Source: Psoroptes ovis
Taxonomy: Eukaryota > Arthropoda > Arachnida > Sarcoptiformes > Psoroptidae
Direction of reading: 5' to 3'
DNA: 64,000 nucleotides
Assembly: GCA_002943765.1 (NCBI GenBank)
Contig: PQWQ01000005.1
Span: 1,798,001-1,862,000 of the forward strand
Shown here: positions 1 through 12,689 of the stretch, piece after piece
Layout of the letters: each line of letters begins with the position of its first letter
Numbering within the stretch: the first letter of the stretch is position 1
Position numbers and translations under genes: made by a program
Notes under the pieces: generated by a model
Told to the model about the DNA's origin: nothing
The model's input: only the letters and a program-made list of their open reading frames with translations
Database searches by the model: none

Positions 1-2
1 GA

Positions 3-953
3 CATGATCATGACCATCATCACCAGCACCAGCACCATCATGACCATGACCATCATGACCATCACCATGATCATCATCATAATTATAATAATCGAAATCA
101 TTATAATCATCATACAATAATACTGACCATAATAAATTATTCAATATTATTACAATTATTATTGATTTCAAATAACTTTCATACAATTATCTGTGATTTA
201 TCGATACAAATTAATCAAAATTTTAATAATAATTCAAATATTAATCAATCAAATAATAATAATAATAATAATAACAATTATGAACATTATTATATACAAC
301 ATCCATCACCAAATGAATCGCTGTTAGCATCTGAACATTATAATTTCATTCTTAAATATGGTAAATGTCAATATCCACAACAAAAAATTATCAATATACA
401 AATGGAATTTCGTAATACAAGCGCAACGAAGAAATATATACCACATTGTACCATATTACATCGTTGTGGTGATAGCAGTGGTTGTTGCCGGTTGGAAACT
501 GAACATTGTGTACCTAAACGTACGGTCGATGTTAAACTATATTTTTGGACAATTGAAATAACCAAGCGTGGTCATAAGAAAGGTATCGAAGTTATAACGA
601 TGAAAAATCATACCGAATGTATGTGTGCTCCGATCAACAGTAATCATAACAATCATCATCAAAATAATCATCCAAAATCGCTACATCAATTGATGCCAAG
701 ACAAATCAATTTAAATCATTCAACAATGAATCATGATAATTCTCATCAATTAAATATTCATAAAAATAATCAATTATACAGTGATACATTACAACAACAA
801 CAACAGCAACAACACAAACCACAAACATCATCAGCATCATCGGTGACAACACGTGCACCATCAACCAAATTAATATCAATGATTATTGCTGGAATTAATT
901 CATCATCATCAACATCGCCACCAACAACAACGATATCGTCGATGATAACATGA
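3..953 (+). CDS. PDGF/VEGF-like growth factor (Pvf family), 3' part, 5' end outside window or in another exon
   Basis: This frame is open from the left edge to a TGA at 951-953. A cystine-knot core lies at about nt 440-630: P-H-C-T-I-L-H-R-C, then S-G-C-C, a C-V-P-K-R stretch, and C-M-C-A-P at the end. The spacing matches PDGF/VEGF ligands (P-x-C-x3-R-C-x-G-C-C ... C-x-C), which are secreted dimers that signal through PDGF/VEGF receptor tyrosine kinases. Before the core come a His/Asp-rich run (nt 3-80), a hydrophobic stretch (nt 115-165) that could be a signal or membrane segment, and an Asn run. After it comes a His/Asn/Gln/Ser-rich tail. There is no in-frame ATG between nt 3 and the core. 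The true start is therefore upstream, or an acceptor site lies inside this frame and the His-rich part is not coding. The domain call is firm; the 5' boundary is not. Confidence 0.72.
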   Translation, partial: HDHDHHHQHQHHHDHDHHDHHHDHHHNYNNRNHYNHHTIILTIINYSILLQLLLISNNFHTIICDLSIQINQNFNNNSNINQSNNNNNNNNNYEHYYIQHPSPNESLLASEHYNFILKYGKCQYPQQKIINIQMEFRNTSATKKYIPHCTILHRCGDSSGCCRLETEHCVPKRTVDVKLYFWTIEITKRGHKKGIEVITMKNHTECMCAPINSNHNNHHQNNHPKSLHQLMPRQINLNHSTMNHDNSHQLNIHKNNQLYSDTLQQQQQQQHKPQTSSASSVTTRAPSTKLISMIIAGINSSSSTSPPTTTISSMIT

Positions 954-3024
954 ATCGAAATGAATCAATTATTATTATTGTTATTATCGACAATTATCAT
1001 ACAGATACTCTTATAATAATGATAATAATAATTGAAAATCTAATTATTTAATCAACAAAATCATTTATAATTAACGATTATCATGTTATTATTCTTGTCA
1101 TTTTCATATTATAACATTATCATAAACAATATTTAAGCATGCAATCATCATTTCACTGATGGCAAAGACACCCACGAGCATCATCTTTGATTTTATAATA
1201 ATTAAATAATTGAATTCATTTCATTCAATTCCATATCATTACATGTAAAACTAATTGAATCATTCTAATTGCATAAGAAATCGTATTATTCTAATTATAA
1301 ATAAATTATAATCAGAATAATTTCATGGCACACATAATCATCAGAATCATCATCATCATCAATTCATCATATGGATCATATAATCATCCATTGAATCGTT
1401 GACAATTTAACTGTTTTCGAAGATTTTAATTCAAACTCTATTTTTCTGATGATTTAATTAAAATTGACCTGAATTTTAAAATTAAATTGAATTTCCTTCA
1501 TTTCGGAGTCTAAAATATTATATTATCAATATCATCTTTATTACCACGGAAACAATGCGGAACAGTTTTGATGAACATGGCATGGTGAACCACCATGGCA
1601 TATGAACCATCAAATCGAGTTCATCAAAAAAGAAGAAAATATTTTGGCAATTTTCCATCAAGAAAAAACAAATCAACAAACATAAAATGAATGGTACCAT
1701 CTTATTATCATCATCATCATCATCATTTGATTTGATTTGATTCAGTTAATTAATCAATCAAAATCATCGAATCGTAACGAATTGTGCTTGATGACTACCA
1801 TGGTGGATGAATATGACAAAATATCATGGATGGTAAAACATTTAAAAAATTAATTGTAAATTAATTTAATGTCGTCAACGACAATTCTAATAAATGAACT
1901 AGATTTAAATCGGAATTTCAATTCAAAAATGTCAAAACAAATTCAAAATATATTTCCCTCGATTGAAACATGATTTAAAAGCTTGTAAATATCACAAAAA
2001 ATTTTTATATTTTGTCTTGAAATTTCAATATCTAATTTGCATAATTAATTATTAATAAATGAATAAATAAATTCAATTCAAATTCAATAAAAATTTGAAT
2101 TAATTTTTTTTTGCATTCGAAAAGTTTTCAAAATTCTTTTGGGTAATTCCAATCAATTCGATGATTGATGATGTATGATGGTTGAAATATTGAATTAATT
2201 AGCTTCAAATGAAACGAAATGAATGATGAAATGATAAATAAAATTTGATTAATTGATTGATTGATCATCTTCATAGATCATTATGAATTTGATTAACCAA
2301 AAAAAAAAATTTATGAATTAATGTACAAATTAAACCTAAACTATATACACGCCTAAAGCATTACTTCATAATTATTCATATGCAAACATGCTCATATCAT
2401 TCATACTGACGGTGAAATATGGTCACATGAAAAGAATATCATGATCATCCTAAAACAAACGAATATCATACCAAAGAGATTTCATAGATTTCACATTCAA
2501 ATATTAATAAATTCAAATAGATTCATTCAAATATTCAAAAAAATCAAAGATTTAAACATGCAAAGATTCATTTCATCAACATGTCAATGAATTTCAATCG
2601 AATCAAATCAAAACAATCTTTTCAAATCAAATTCAAAATTGCATTCAAATTTCATTGAATGAATGCAACCATCATCATATTTATTGATTCTATTTTTAAA
2701 TTTTTTTTTGAAAAGATTGTCCAGTATCAAATGATTCAAATGTAATTGGCATATATTTGTTTTGTTTATGTGAGTAAATAAAATAATTAATAAACAAAAT
2801 TACAAATTTGTAAATTTGAAAATTTTCCCCAAGAAAAAATACAAAATGGCAATATGTTTTCGGTCGAATAATATGATGATATAATGATAATGATGGTGAT
2901 AATACTTACAATTCATAATATATTCATATGAACATTCTCGTATAAATGAATAAATATGATTGAATTTTTTCATAAACATAATTGAATTGCAAATTAATTC
3001 AAGTAAAATAATTTTGTTCATTTA
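954..3024. other. Intergenic / 3'-flanking AT-rich DNA
   Basis: About 2 kb of AT-rich sequence with ATC/ATT microsatellite runs (for example 1706-1725) and A/T homopolymers. Short open frames exist on both strands but none shows a domain, a splice context or coding-like composition. No promoter or RNA gene was recognised. Confidence 0.6.
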
Positions 3025-4059
3025 TCAATCATCTGGTTGTTGTTGTTGTTGATTAGCATTCTTGTGATTTTCATTCATGTTCGATGCTGATGTTGATGTG
3101 GCCGGTGTCGATGGCGTCGTCGTCGTCGATATTTCATTATTAATTTCATTAACACCACTATTATCAACATTATTAACTGATGATTGATTATTGTTACTTG
3201 ATTTCATTGTTGTCGTTGTTGTTGTGTTTGCGCTAGTTGTTGCCGATGATGATGAAGGTGGTAATAAATTATTTGAATGATGTATCAAGGTCGATCCTGA
3301 TCCACCGCCACCACCACCACTACTGCCACCAATTGTTTTAGTTTCAACTTTAAATGCAAATTGTAAGAAAAATTGCTTCGATTCACGATTCCATAATGTC
3401 CAAAATTTACCCTCCATTTTATCAACTTCACGTGATGGTATTTTAAAACCAATCGTTTCATATGGTTCAGCAGCAAACAATAAATATTGCCAATGACGAT
3501 CTGGTGGTTCAATTTTTTGTTCATATGCAGACATAAAACGATGTCTTGGCGTCACGTTTTCCGATATTTCAGGATAATCAATCTAATGGTGTAATTTTTA
3601 AGGAAAATAGTTTCTATTTAAAGTTAAAAGATTCATTCGTTGATTTGATTACATTACCTGAAATAGCAATGATTGTTGTTGATTTTCTTGATCAAATTGT
3701 TTCGTTACACGATAACCAGGTCGACCAATTTTAACAAATTTACGTATATCAATTCTTGATTTAGCCAACAATGGTTGTGGTGAATCTTTGGCATCTTTTG
3801 CTGCACGTCTTGCTAGGTTTGATTGATGTTTTTTACCTTGTGTATGTGCCAGATATGATCCTTCATTATTGTGTAATGTCAAACATAATTTGCATTCATA
3901 TGATCCTAAATGATTTTTCATAAAATATGGATCTTTAGCTAAATCAATTGTTTCCAATGCTAACTGCCGCAGACGCTCTCTGCGATCACGATTTGTTTCT
4001 GACCATGATGCAACACCACCGCCACCAGTTTTTGCACCTGGACGATGTTGAAAATCCAT
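3025..4059 (-). CDS. SF3A2: Splicing factor 3A subunit 2 (SF3A2 / SF3a66), two exons
   Basis: Component of the U2 snRNP SF3a complex, needed for prespliceosome assembly in the nucleus. Exons: 3658..4059 and 3025..3582, separated by a 75-nt GT/AG intron, giving 319 aa. Exon 1 starts with ATG at 4059 and holds the conserved N-terminus (M-D-F-Q-H-R-P-G-A-K-T-G-G-G-G) and a matrin/U1-type C2H2 finger (C56, C59, H72, H78). It ends in L-L-F-Q. Exon 2 continues I-D-Y-P-E-I and contains the family block R-H-R-F-M-S-A-Y-E-Q and the W-x-L-W-N-R-E region. In place of the Pro-rich repeats of vertebrate SF3A2, the C-terminus here is a Gly/Ser/Thr/Asn/Gln low-complexity tail. The transcribed sequence faces away from the TMED gene, whose ATG is about 360 bp away. 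Confidence 0.95.
3583..3657 (-). other. SF3A2 intron (75 nt, GT/AG)
   Basis: The donor reads GTAATG directly after the L-L-F-Q codons and the acceptor is AG before the I-D-Y-P codons. Reading phase is kept (phase 0). It is given as an example of the short introns typical of this window. Confidence 0.85.
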
Positions 4060-4421
4060 TTCGGATGGATGACAAGCGAAAATTTGATGGAAAAAGTATC
4101 AAAATTAATGAAAATTATCAAAATTAATTCAAAATCTGAGTATACACGAAAAAAAAAAAACAAAAAAACATGTGATTCGCTTCATGAATCCATTCATAAA
4201 GGATAGGACAAAAAAAATCGGTTGACGTGTCTTCGGGATGTTTCTGTTTTTTACCAAAAATTAATTAGCAATAATCGGATTATAAAAATCTTTAAAATCT
4301 TGAACATAAACAAATAACTCACCAGAATTCAATTGAAATGTAATTCCAAATCATCAGCAAAATTTTATTGAATTATTCATTAAATGATCACCGAAAAAAC
4401 GAAAACTTTTTTTGTTCCAAA

Positions 4422-5221
4422 ATGATGCCAAATCAATTAATTATTACCACTTCATTATCATCGATAATCTTAATTTCTTTAATTATTTCCTCCTTAATCA
4501 ATCAAATAAATAGTGAAAATCATAATTTTGAAATGAATGATGAAAAACTTGGTACAGCATTTGAATTTAAAATACATATTGAAGCCGGTCATGAAGATTG
4601 TTTTTATCAATATATTGAACAAGGATCATCACTTTATATTGCATTTCAAGTGATTAGAGGTGGTGATAATATGGCCGGTTTTTATGTAAATGGACCACAT
4701 CGTGAACAAATAATGCCATATCAATGGAAACAACATTCCGAAATTGATGATAATGTTGTACCACAATCAGGTATTTCATAATCAAATCAATAAATTTTAA
4801 ATTATTTAAATTTTCAACAATCTAAATTTATATTGTAGGATATTATAGCCTATGTATCGATAATAAACCATCACGTTTCCATTCAAAATTAATTAGCTTA
4901 TATTTAGCATCATTAAAACGTAATGAATGGGAAAAATATGTAAAAGAATTATCTGATGCTGATTTAGTATCGAATAATGCAACACAATTATTGCGTAATG
5001 TACAATGGAATATTAATGAAATGCTCAAATATTTAGAACATTCCAAACAACAATATTCATATGATGGTTATTTGGCTGAATCAAATAATCGTTATGTACA
5101 AAATTGGTCAATATTACAATGTATTGTAATTATTATTTGTTCATTTGTTCAAGTGATATTCGTTCGAAAATTATTTGAATCACAAGAATTTAATCAACAA
5201 AAAGGTAAAAGTCGTGCTTGA
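4422..5221 (+). CDS. p24 / TMED family transmembrane cargo receptor (GOLD domain), two exons
   Basis: p24 proteins cycle between ER and Golgi in COPI/COPII vesicles and select cargo. Exons 4422..4770 and 4839..5221, joined in phase (68-nt intron), encode 243 aa. ATG 4422 is chosen because it starts a hydrophobic signal peptide (residues about 5-33). A GOLD domain follows, with the diagnostic C-F-Y-Q after an H-x-G-x-E-D stretch and the second Cys in Y-S-L-C-I-D-N. Next come a coiled-coil region (about 165-205), one C-terminal membrane helix, and the short cytosolic tail with F-V-R-K-L-F-E. The C-terminal K-S-R-A resembles the K-S-R-T ending of gamma-type TMED members (TMED1/5), so the gamma subfamily is likely, but the subtype is inference. 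An AATAAA lies at 5271. The gene is tail to tail with Nup62 (85 bp between stop codons). Confidence 0.9.
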
Positions 5222-5306
5222 AAGAGAGAAATGAAACGTATTATTATTATTATTTTTCAAATATTTGTTAAATAAAAAAAAATATTTTCATTTTTTTTTC
5301 TCAAAT

Positions 5307-7444
5307 TCAATTAACAATTTTAATATTTTTTATCTGATTTTCCATCCATTGTAATACATCCATATGTGAATTTAATATTTTAATTATTTGTATCATTGGA
5401 TCATTCAAATCATTTGATGATGTTTTTGTTTCATTTAATTTTCGTATGAATTCTTTTAGATCACTACCGATTGCATTCAAATCATTATAAATTGTTTCAA
5501 TCATTGAATATGTATGTTCACGTTCATTATTAATATTATTAATACTACTATTTGAATAATCTAATCGATTCAAATTATTATCATTATCAATTTGTTCTAA
5601 TAATTGTTCCAATTCATTTTGTTGTGTTATGATAAAATCTAATTGATGATCTAAGCTACGATGTTGTACATTTAATTGTTCAATCGTTTTATTCATATCG
5701 ATCAATTTTTGTCCATTCGATATCAATAATGAATCCCATGAATTAATTGTATGACTTTGATCGAAAAAATCTGTTTCAAATTGTGTCAATTCATTCATCC
5801 ATAAATTTATTTGATCTTCTAATTGTCCGAATGTCATTTCTAAAATAAAAATTGATGAAAAATTTAATTAATTGAAGCCAATCGAAAAATTTGGCAATAC
5901 TAACGTGTTGGCATAGTGGATGTTGCGGTAGATGTTGGAGCGTTTGCTGCTGTCGTTGCTGGAGCATTTTGTGTCGAAGTTATCGATGCGGATGTTGTAG
6001 CAGCTGTTGATAATGGTGTAATTACAAATCCAGTTGTTGGTTTTGTTGTTACTGGTGTTGTTGATGTAAGGGTTGTGGTTGTTGTTGATGCAGCTGCTGA
6101 TGCTGCTGTCGTTGTGGCCAAACCAAATGTATTCGCTGATGCTGTTGTTGTCGTTGAAGCTATACCAAATGATGATTTAGCAGTGTCAGCAGAGGTTGTC
6201 AAAGTAGTATTGAATGATCCGAAATTGAAACCAGTGGCTGGAGCTGATGCAGTTGTTGTTGTTGCAACTGTCGATACTGGTTGAATTGTTGTTTGTAATG
6301 AGCCAAAATTTATTCCACCACTTGTTGATGATGATGTTGTTGTTGTGGTTGCTGCGACTGTTGTTGATGCTACGGTCGTAGTCGATGGTGTAAATGAAGA
6401 CAACGAAATTGTCGCAGTTACTGTCGGAATCGTAGTTGATGTTGCTGGCGCACTAGTGGTCACTGTCAATGATCCAAACGATGGTAATTGATTCGATTGC
6501 GTGACAGCTGTAGCTAATGGTGTCGATGTGGTACCAAAATTAAATCCAGATGATGCCGTTGTGGTGGCCGTTGACAATGAAAATGCTGAAGCACCTCCAA
6601 ATGAGATCGGTGTAGATGAAGTAGCGACTGTAGTTGTAACAGCACCAAATAGACCACCACTATTCGAAGTTATCGACTGACCAAAGCCTGTAATTGGAGC
6701 AGCGGTCGAAGCTGTTGGAGTGCCAAAACCGAATCCGGTCGCTGGTGTAGCAGCTGTCGAAGATGGCGATGTAAATGATGACGTATTGAAACTGAATCCA
6801 GATGTTGTTGCTGTTGTTGTCGAAGTTGATGATGGCAATGAAAACGATGATGCACCAACGCCAGGAAACGAAAATGGTGTTGCTGAAGGTGCAGTTGATG
6901 TTGATACTGCACTACCGAAAATCCCACCGCCAAGCGAATGTTGTGCAGCAACGTTTGTTGTTGATGTTGTCGGAGTGCCAAAAGTAGATCCAAAACTAGG
7001 CGTTGATGAAAAAATGGACGATTGTTGATTAGCGGTTGTGGTGGCGTTTAAGCTCGATGCAAATGATGAACCAAAATTAGAAAAACCAGTCGTACCACTG
7101 GTTGGATTCATGTTCAATTTATTACCAAATAAACCACCAGATAAAAATGAAGTGGAAGATGATGAAGCCGGTGTTGCTGTGTTTGCAAAAGGTGATTGTT
7201 GAGTACCACCAAATAATGATGTTGATGATTGTTGCGGTTGTGGTTGTTGGCCAGTTTGTGGTGATAATATTGATGTTTGTGTACTGCCAAATGGTGTCGA
7301 TCCAAACGATGGAAAAGCAGTGGCCGTTGCTGGTTGTCCAAAAATTGATGTTTGTTGTTGCGGTTGTTGTGGTGATGTGACATTACTACTACCAAAAGTA
7401 GTGCTACCGAAAGTATTTGTACCGAAACCTCCTGGAGTTGTCAT
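5307..7444 (-). CDS. Nup62: Nucleoporin Nup62 (FG-repeat + Nsp1_C coiled coil), two exons
   Basis: Central-channel nucleoporin. In the family, the FG region forms the permeability barrier and binds transport receptors, and the C-terminal coiled coil assembles with Nup54/Nup58 and Nup93. Exons 5905..7444 and 5307..5839 are joined across a 65-nt intron (donor GTTAGT), giving 690 aa. The join creates the codon for Gln just before M-T-F-G-Q-L-E-D-Q-I-N, the start of the Nsp1_C domain (about residues 514-690), which is rich in heptad Leu/Ile. Residues 1-513 are Ser/Thr/Ala-rich and carry FG, GFG, FGS and F-x-F-G motifs (for example G-F-N-F-G). ATG 7444 opens M-T-T-P-G-G-F-G. The Ser/Thr-Ala repeats are degenerate rather than perfect. 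Confidence 0.93.
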
Positions 7445-7682
7445 GATTATTTATTGAAGAAACGAAATGATTTTTTTCAATCAATGATCAATCAAAATTG
7501 TGAAATATTTCAAGATATTCAAACATGTGAGCCCTGAACCAGGAGCAAAAAAAAAAGTGACGAACGATTTTTTTTTTGACAAAAATAAAAATCGAAAAAA
7601 CATTGCGATACTATCGAAAATTGATTTATCGAAAAAATCTATTTTGTTCATCCAGCAACAGATGGCGCAGTTTTTGGAAAAT

Positions 7683-8967
7683 TCAAATTTTTTTTAAAAC
7701 AAAAAATTCAAAATTCAAATTGTACTGAAAATAACTGGAAGAAAAATTTTGAAGCAAAAAAAAAAAAAAAAAATTAAAATCACTGAATCGGTTAAAAAAT
7801 AATGAGACAGAGAAATGATTACCACAAGATAGCTCGGGATCCAGACGACTATCGGTGATCCTGCAAATTAGGCAAAAATCAGAATCATCAAAGATTTTTT
7901 TGAATTAGTTTAAGGATTGAAGATAAGATAAGAATATAATTTACCAAGATGCGATTCCAGCTATGTATGTTTGACCTTTATATTCGGTGTATGCAATCGC
8001 TCCATTACTGATACTGCAGTCCTTTTATCAAAAATGATTGAAAATTTGATCAGAATTCAAATATTTTAAATGATCATCATTATCATCAATGATTGATGAA
8101 TTGATTGATTGATCATAATAATCTTACATCAAAATCAGATCGACAAGAACAAATTTCTGTTTCGAAAAAAAAAGAATAAAATTCAATGAATTTAATCAAA
8201 TTTAAAAATTATTAAACAAAACCTCCAACCTCTTTGATTATCAATCCATTTATCTTCGGGCAAATGTTTTTGACAATCTTCATCAACATTGATGATAATT
8301 TCTTGTTTATTATATTTCTTAGATTTTTGATCATATGTTAAAAATGACACTTTTTTACCATTCATCGCTGATAGAAATTGAAAGAATGCAAAATAAGGAT
8401 TATTATTAGTTCAAATGATAAAAGAATAGTCAAGATAATTACATTCCAAAGATGTTTTATTGAATAATTCAATGTTTATATGCTTGAATGAAGAATTAAA
8501 AACTCCATCAATCGTTATTGTAGCAAAATTATATGTGAATGCGTCTGGATTCCATCGTGAATTCAAAATAATGTCCGAAATCTTGAATGATTTTAGATTT
8601 CGTGGACTGTCGATGATGTAATCTTCGGGATTAATTTCCGATTGATTCGCCGATCTATTCGAAGATTTTGTTGAGAAAAAATTATCGAAATTTCATGCAA
8701 AATGAATCAATTGACTCACGAATCAACATCAACGCAATGTGCCGGTATGATTACATTTTTTTGGCTGACAATTGCACCATCACAAGCGTAATATTGTCTT
8801 TGCTGCATTGTCACTGGATCTGTTTCAATATATTTCAACGATATTAACCATGATGGTAGTGTTTTTGGGTCTAATGATTCGTTAGGTGAAATCCAACAAT
8901 CTACATTATGATCATGGTGATGTATTATGATCAATATAATCGATGAAAGTGTAATGATTATCTTCAT
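7683..8967 (-). CDS. Secreted S1 (trypsin-fold) serine protease homologue with mutated catalytic triad, six exons
   Basis: Proposed exons: 8720..8967, 8443..8654, 8230..8367, 8128..8156, 7945..8021 and 7683..7860. All have GT/AG borders and consistent phase; the total is about 293 aa. ATG 8967 starts a signal peptide (residues 1-23). The fold is recognisable: P-S-W-L-I-S-L aligns with the mature N-terminus, A-C-D-G-A-I-V...A-H-C-V carries His77 (the chymotrypsin His57 position), and the later block N-G-A-I-A-Y...G-I-A-S-W is the usual Ser-loop-to-GIxSW segment. Two triad residues are replaced: Asn125 sits where Asp102 is expected (Y-N-F-A-T-I), and Asn215 where Ser195 is expected (C-S-I-S-N-G-A). 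No R-I-V-G-G activation site is present. It is therefore predicted to be proteolytically inactive. Mite genomes are known to carry such inactivated paralogues (scabies SMIPP-S). The 29-nt exon and the last exon, which runs through an A18 tract (T on this strand) before its stop, are the least certain parts. Confidence 0.78.
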
Positions 8968-9835
8968 TTTGATTTTTAATTGAAAACGATTTTCTTGATC
9001 CGCAAATCTGATGTAAAATGATGATCACATTTCTCAGATCCAAAAAAATAATTATCATCAGTAAATTTACGATCATTACTTTATGATTCCAAGATAATAA
9101 TGTACAATTATCAGAACAATAATGATTATAATTACAATTTTATTACCTTTGAAACAGCTTTATGCTTCAAATTTCATTATCAAACAGCTTGATCGATAAT
9201 ATTTTTTCTATTCCCCTAGGAGACCAAAAAAACAAGAATTTATATCTTACAATTATCATTAATTAATCATTATCATTACCGTTGATTGTATTTGATTTGT
9301 GATCCTAACAGGTGTCTTATAATTGGAATTTATTTTTCATTTTTGAATTTTCAAAATTTAAACTTTGAATTCACTGGAAAAATAATCCAAATCCATGATC
9401 AATCATCGAATCTGATTATCGTTGTCGATCCAATTTTAATCATATTTAGATCATTCAAATTATCATAATCATAATCATTTGATCGAGTAGGTTATTTAGT
9501 AGGCGTTGGTGTTCAACGAAAAAGGATTGATAATTGTTCATTCATTCATTCATTAATTTGATATCTTTAATCTCTTTGAGATTATTCAAAACTTAAATTA
9601 CATGAATCTTGATGAATTTGAATGGAAATCATCATTATCTGTTACCATTATCATCATCAACGACTTCATCATAATCAACGATTTTCAATTCAACGACTTT
9701 ATAATTAACATTATTCATATTGTCTTAAATTGTTATTTTTAAATCTTGAGTGATTTAACGATAATCATATCCAATACTTATTCAAATAAATCGGGATTAA
9801 TTTTTCGTCGATCAATTTCCGTACAAAAAACAAAA

Positions 9836-9895
9836 GCTGGCCAATACTCATTGTTTATGTGTGCTATGCTGGCCAAATGGGGGAAGCGCTGGCCA
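9836..9895. repeat. Cluster of three GCTGGCCA octamers
   Basis: GCTGGCCA occurs at 9836, 9868 and 9888, each containing the palindrome TGGCCA. GC-rich octamers are rare in this AT-rich background. The function is unknown; it could be a protein-binding cluster or the remains of a tandem repeat. Confidence 0.4.
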
Positions 9896-12571
9896 TCAAT
9901 GAATTCAATGGATTAGAATGGATTCAAAGAAAGTCTAGAAAGTATATTATAAACAATATGTCTGGATATATCAATATTGTGTCTCTCATATTTATTTATG
10001 AATAATGGTAAATTACAATAATAGTTTCTTGATGATGATGATGATGATGATGATAATTACGAAATATTCTCATTTTTCTTCAAGGAATTTAGTCGTCAAA
10101 GAAAAAATTAAAAATATTGCGAATGTGTTTTGGATTTGATTCGCAAAACATTTCATTTCTGGCCATTGTTTGATTCATTTCATGATTTAAAATAAAAAAT
10201 ATACGAATTTCTCATTCATCAAAACACAAATACCTTCCGGACAAACACCTCTTAAATCATATGTCGCATTTGAATTCGAAATCATTTGAAAGAAGATGAT
10301 TTAATCATTGCGCAATCATTCATCATCACCGTTCAACAATCATTGTCGATAATTATTCAAATACTCAAATATCATTCATCATTCATATTTCAAAGATGAC
10401 ACATCATAGATCAATCAAACACCATTCAATCATCATCAACAAAAAATTATCATTCAATTATCTAAATTCATGATTTTGAAAATTTCCACTATTTCAATGA
10501 TAATCAAGTTATGAAATTCAATGAAAAATTTGTGTTATCATCACTGACATCCTATGATATATCCAGTATCATTGATTGACAAGTGTCAAACAGCAATGCA
10601 ATCATCATTAACCATCTAAATGTTTGTGACAATATTTTCTAAACGGTAAAGTACATTATCATTGTGAAAGATAATCATTTTTCAATCATCACAATCACAG
10701 TCTCAATCAAAGTCTTGATCAGTCTTTGATCAAAGTCTGTGCGAATATGATTAAGTGCTTGGCTAGAAATTTTTAATCATTTCATTAATTTTATAATTTT
10801 CATTCCTAAATTTACAATCAATTCATCAATCTACGCCATGTTTAATTGCGATAATAATTTTAAAAAAGATTTTCAAATGTTTTCAGTTATGAAAATTGTC
10901 ACAAATGTTATTACGAATTCACAGGCGTCGTCTGACTGCGATAATAGTGATAATTTTGAATCTGATTGGGAAATGATTGGAAATATCAAATGTAAAATCA
11001 AATGGAAAAATTCAGATAACGTTTTCGTCACATTTTCTGAAGAAATCTGAAGATATTTGATGACGAATTCAATTCAAATCAATGAATCACAATAGCAATT
11101 CCGTAAAACGCAATCGATGATATTATGCAATGATTCAATCATTCGTTGATATCATGAATTGAAATGTCTTAAATTGTGATAATGTTTTGAATTATCAAAA
11201 TGTTTTGAATGCTTCTTTGAATGTAAATATTCTCAACTAACTCCGATTCAACCATGTCCAAGTCTATGATCAATTGCGTGTTCAATTGATTTTGACTTAC
11301 GACTTGTAAATTTCATTTAAGATTCATTAAAATGGCAAGAAATAATAATAACTCATTGACATTATTAAATGATCATTGATCTATGAATTATGTAATTATT
11401 AAGTTGAAGATTAACAAAGTTATTGAATTTTTCTATGAAATTTTGGCCATTCATTTTTGTTTTTTGTAAATAAATAGATTTAATTACATTTAGTTATTTA
11501 TCATTGATAGTCAATGGTCATCGTCTTGCAATTATTATTATCTGTACATGGACATATCAAAATGTATAATCTACAACTTGTATATTAGACAGAATGACCT
11601 GTTTTTTATCTTTCATTTTTTTTTCAATTTTCTTCTTGAAAGATCAAATGACTGATTAAAAGTAATGATAATAATAATAATAATCTGTATCACATATTTT
11701 CAATTTTTCGTTTTTCAATTAGATGAAGCAAATGATTTCAATGATTTCAGTGCTTTGAATCAATTCAAAAAAAATTCCTCTAAATATTTTCAATGAAATT
11801 TCATTGAAACATGATTGCGAATACGAATTAGGACGAATGCAAAGTGTTCCGAAAGGGTTCAAAGGTTCAATTTATCACCAAAATTATTCATCAATTTCAA
11901 TTATTATTCGATTAGGAGGCAAAGGGTTAGATTCAATAAGCACAGTTATACGTTTTGGCTAAACACTTTATTAAGCTTTGGCTCATTCAATAGAAAATGT
12001 TTTGCATAATTCTATGCGTGTTTTTTTATATTAAATCGCATGAATAATCATCATTATAAACATTATTCAATTGAATTGAATTGAATTAAATTATCAATGG
12101 ACAAATACAACAAACAAAATAAGAAATAATCACAATTTCTCTCAAATATAGAAATACATAGGCACGCACAGTCCCTTTTTACTTGATCGTTTGAAAGCGG
12201 TCATGAATTTTCTTAGGAAAATTTCAAAATCTTTCATTGAATGAAATAATATCACACAGAGACACCTAGTTGAATTGACATTATCTCATTTCATTTTCGT
12301 TTTTGAACCGGTAAACGGGTTAAACATGTATTTGTTTGTCCCTTTTTTTTCTTCTTCCAAATCAAATTTGAAATTGAAATAATAATTTAATAATGATAAT
12401 AACATTGAAAATGATGAATTGATTTTTAAAATGGATGAATCTCCATTATTTGGCCAGCAGATTTTATTTGTATGGGATTTTAAACAATTTTAAAATGACG
12501 ACAATTAAATCCACAAAACATCGTGTAGTCGTTGTTGCTGTTGTTGTCTGTGGTCGTCTTAAGTTCAATCG

Positions 12572-12591
12572 CACACACACACACACACACA
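12572..12591. repeat. (AC)n microsatellite
   Basis: Uninterrupted AC dinucleotide tract seen directly in the sequence, about 100 bp left of the retrotransposon. Confidence 0.9.
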
Positions 12592-12689
12592 AATATCCAA
12601 ATAAAGTATCCGAATGAAAAAACATGGAAAAATACCATAATAATGATAATTCGAAGACTTCGCTGAGGACATCTTCGGAGACTTTATCA

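Noticed and set aside
1518..1700. 60-codon ATG frame with hydrophobic start, minus strand
   Set aside because: Composition matches AT-rich background, overlaps simple repeats, and has no domain or conserved pattern.
5916..7395. Several long open frames overlapping Nup62 on both strands
   Set aside because: They are shadows of the Thr/Ala/Ser-rich repeat codons of Nup62. The real frame is fixed by FG motifs and the Nsp1_C exon.
10838..11050. 70-codon ATG frame on the plus strand (Asn/Ser/Asp-rich middle)
   Set aside because: No recognisable domain, no splice partners, isolated in non-coding DNA. Length is within chance for this window.
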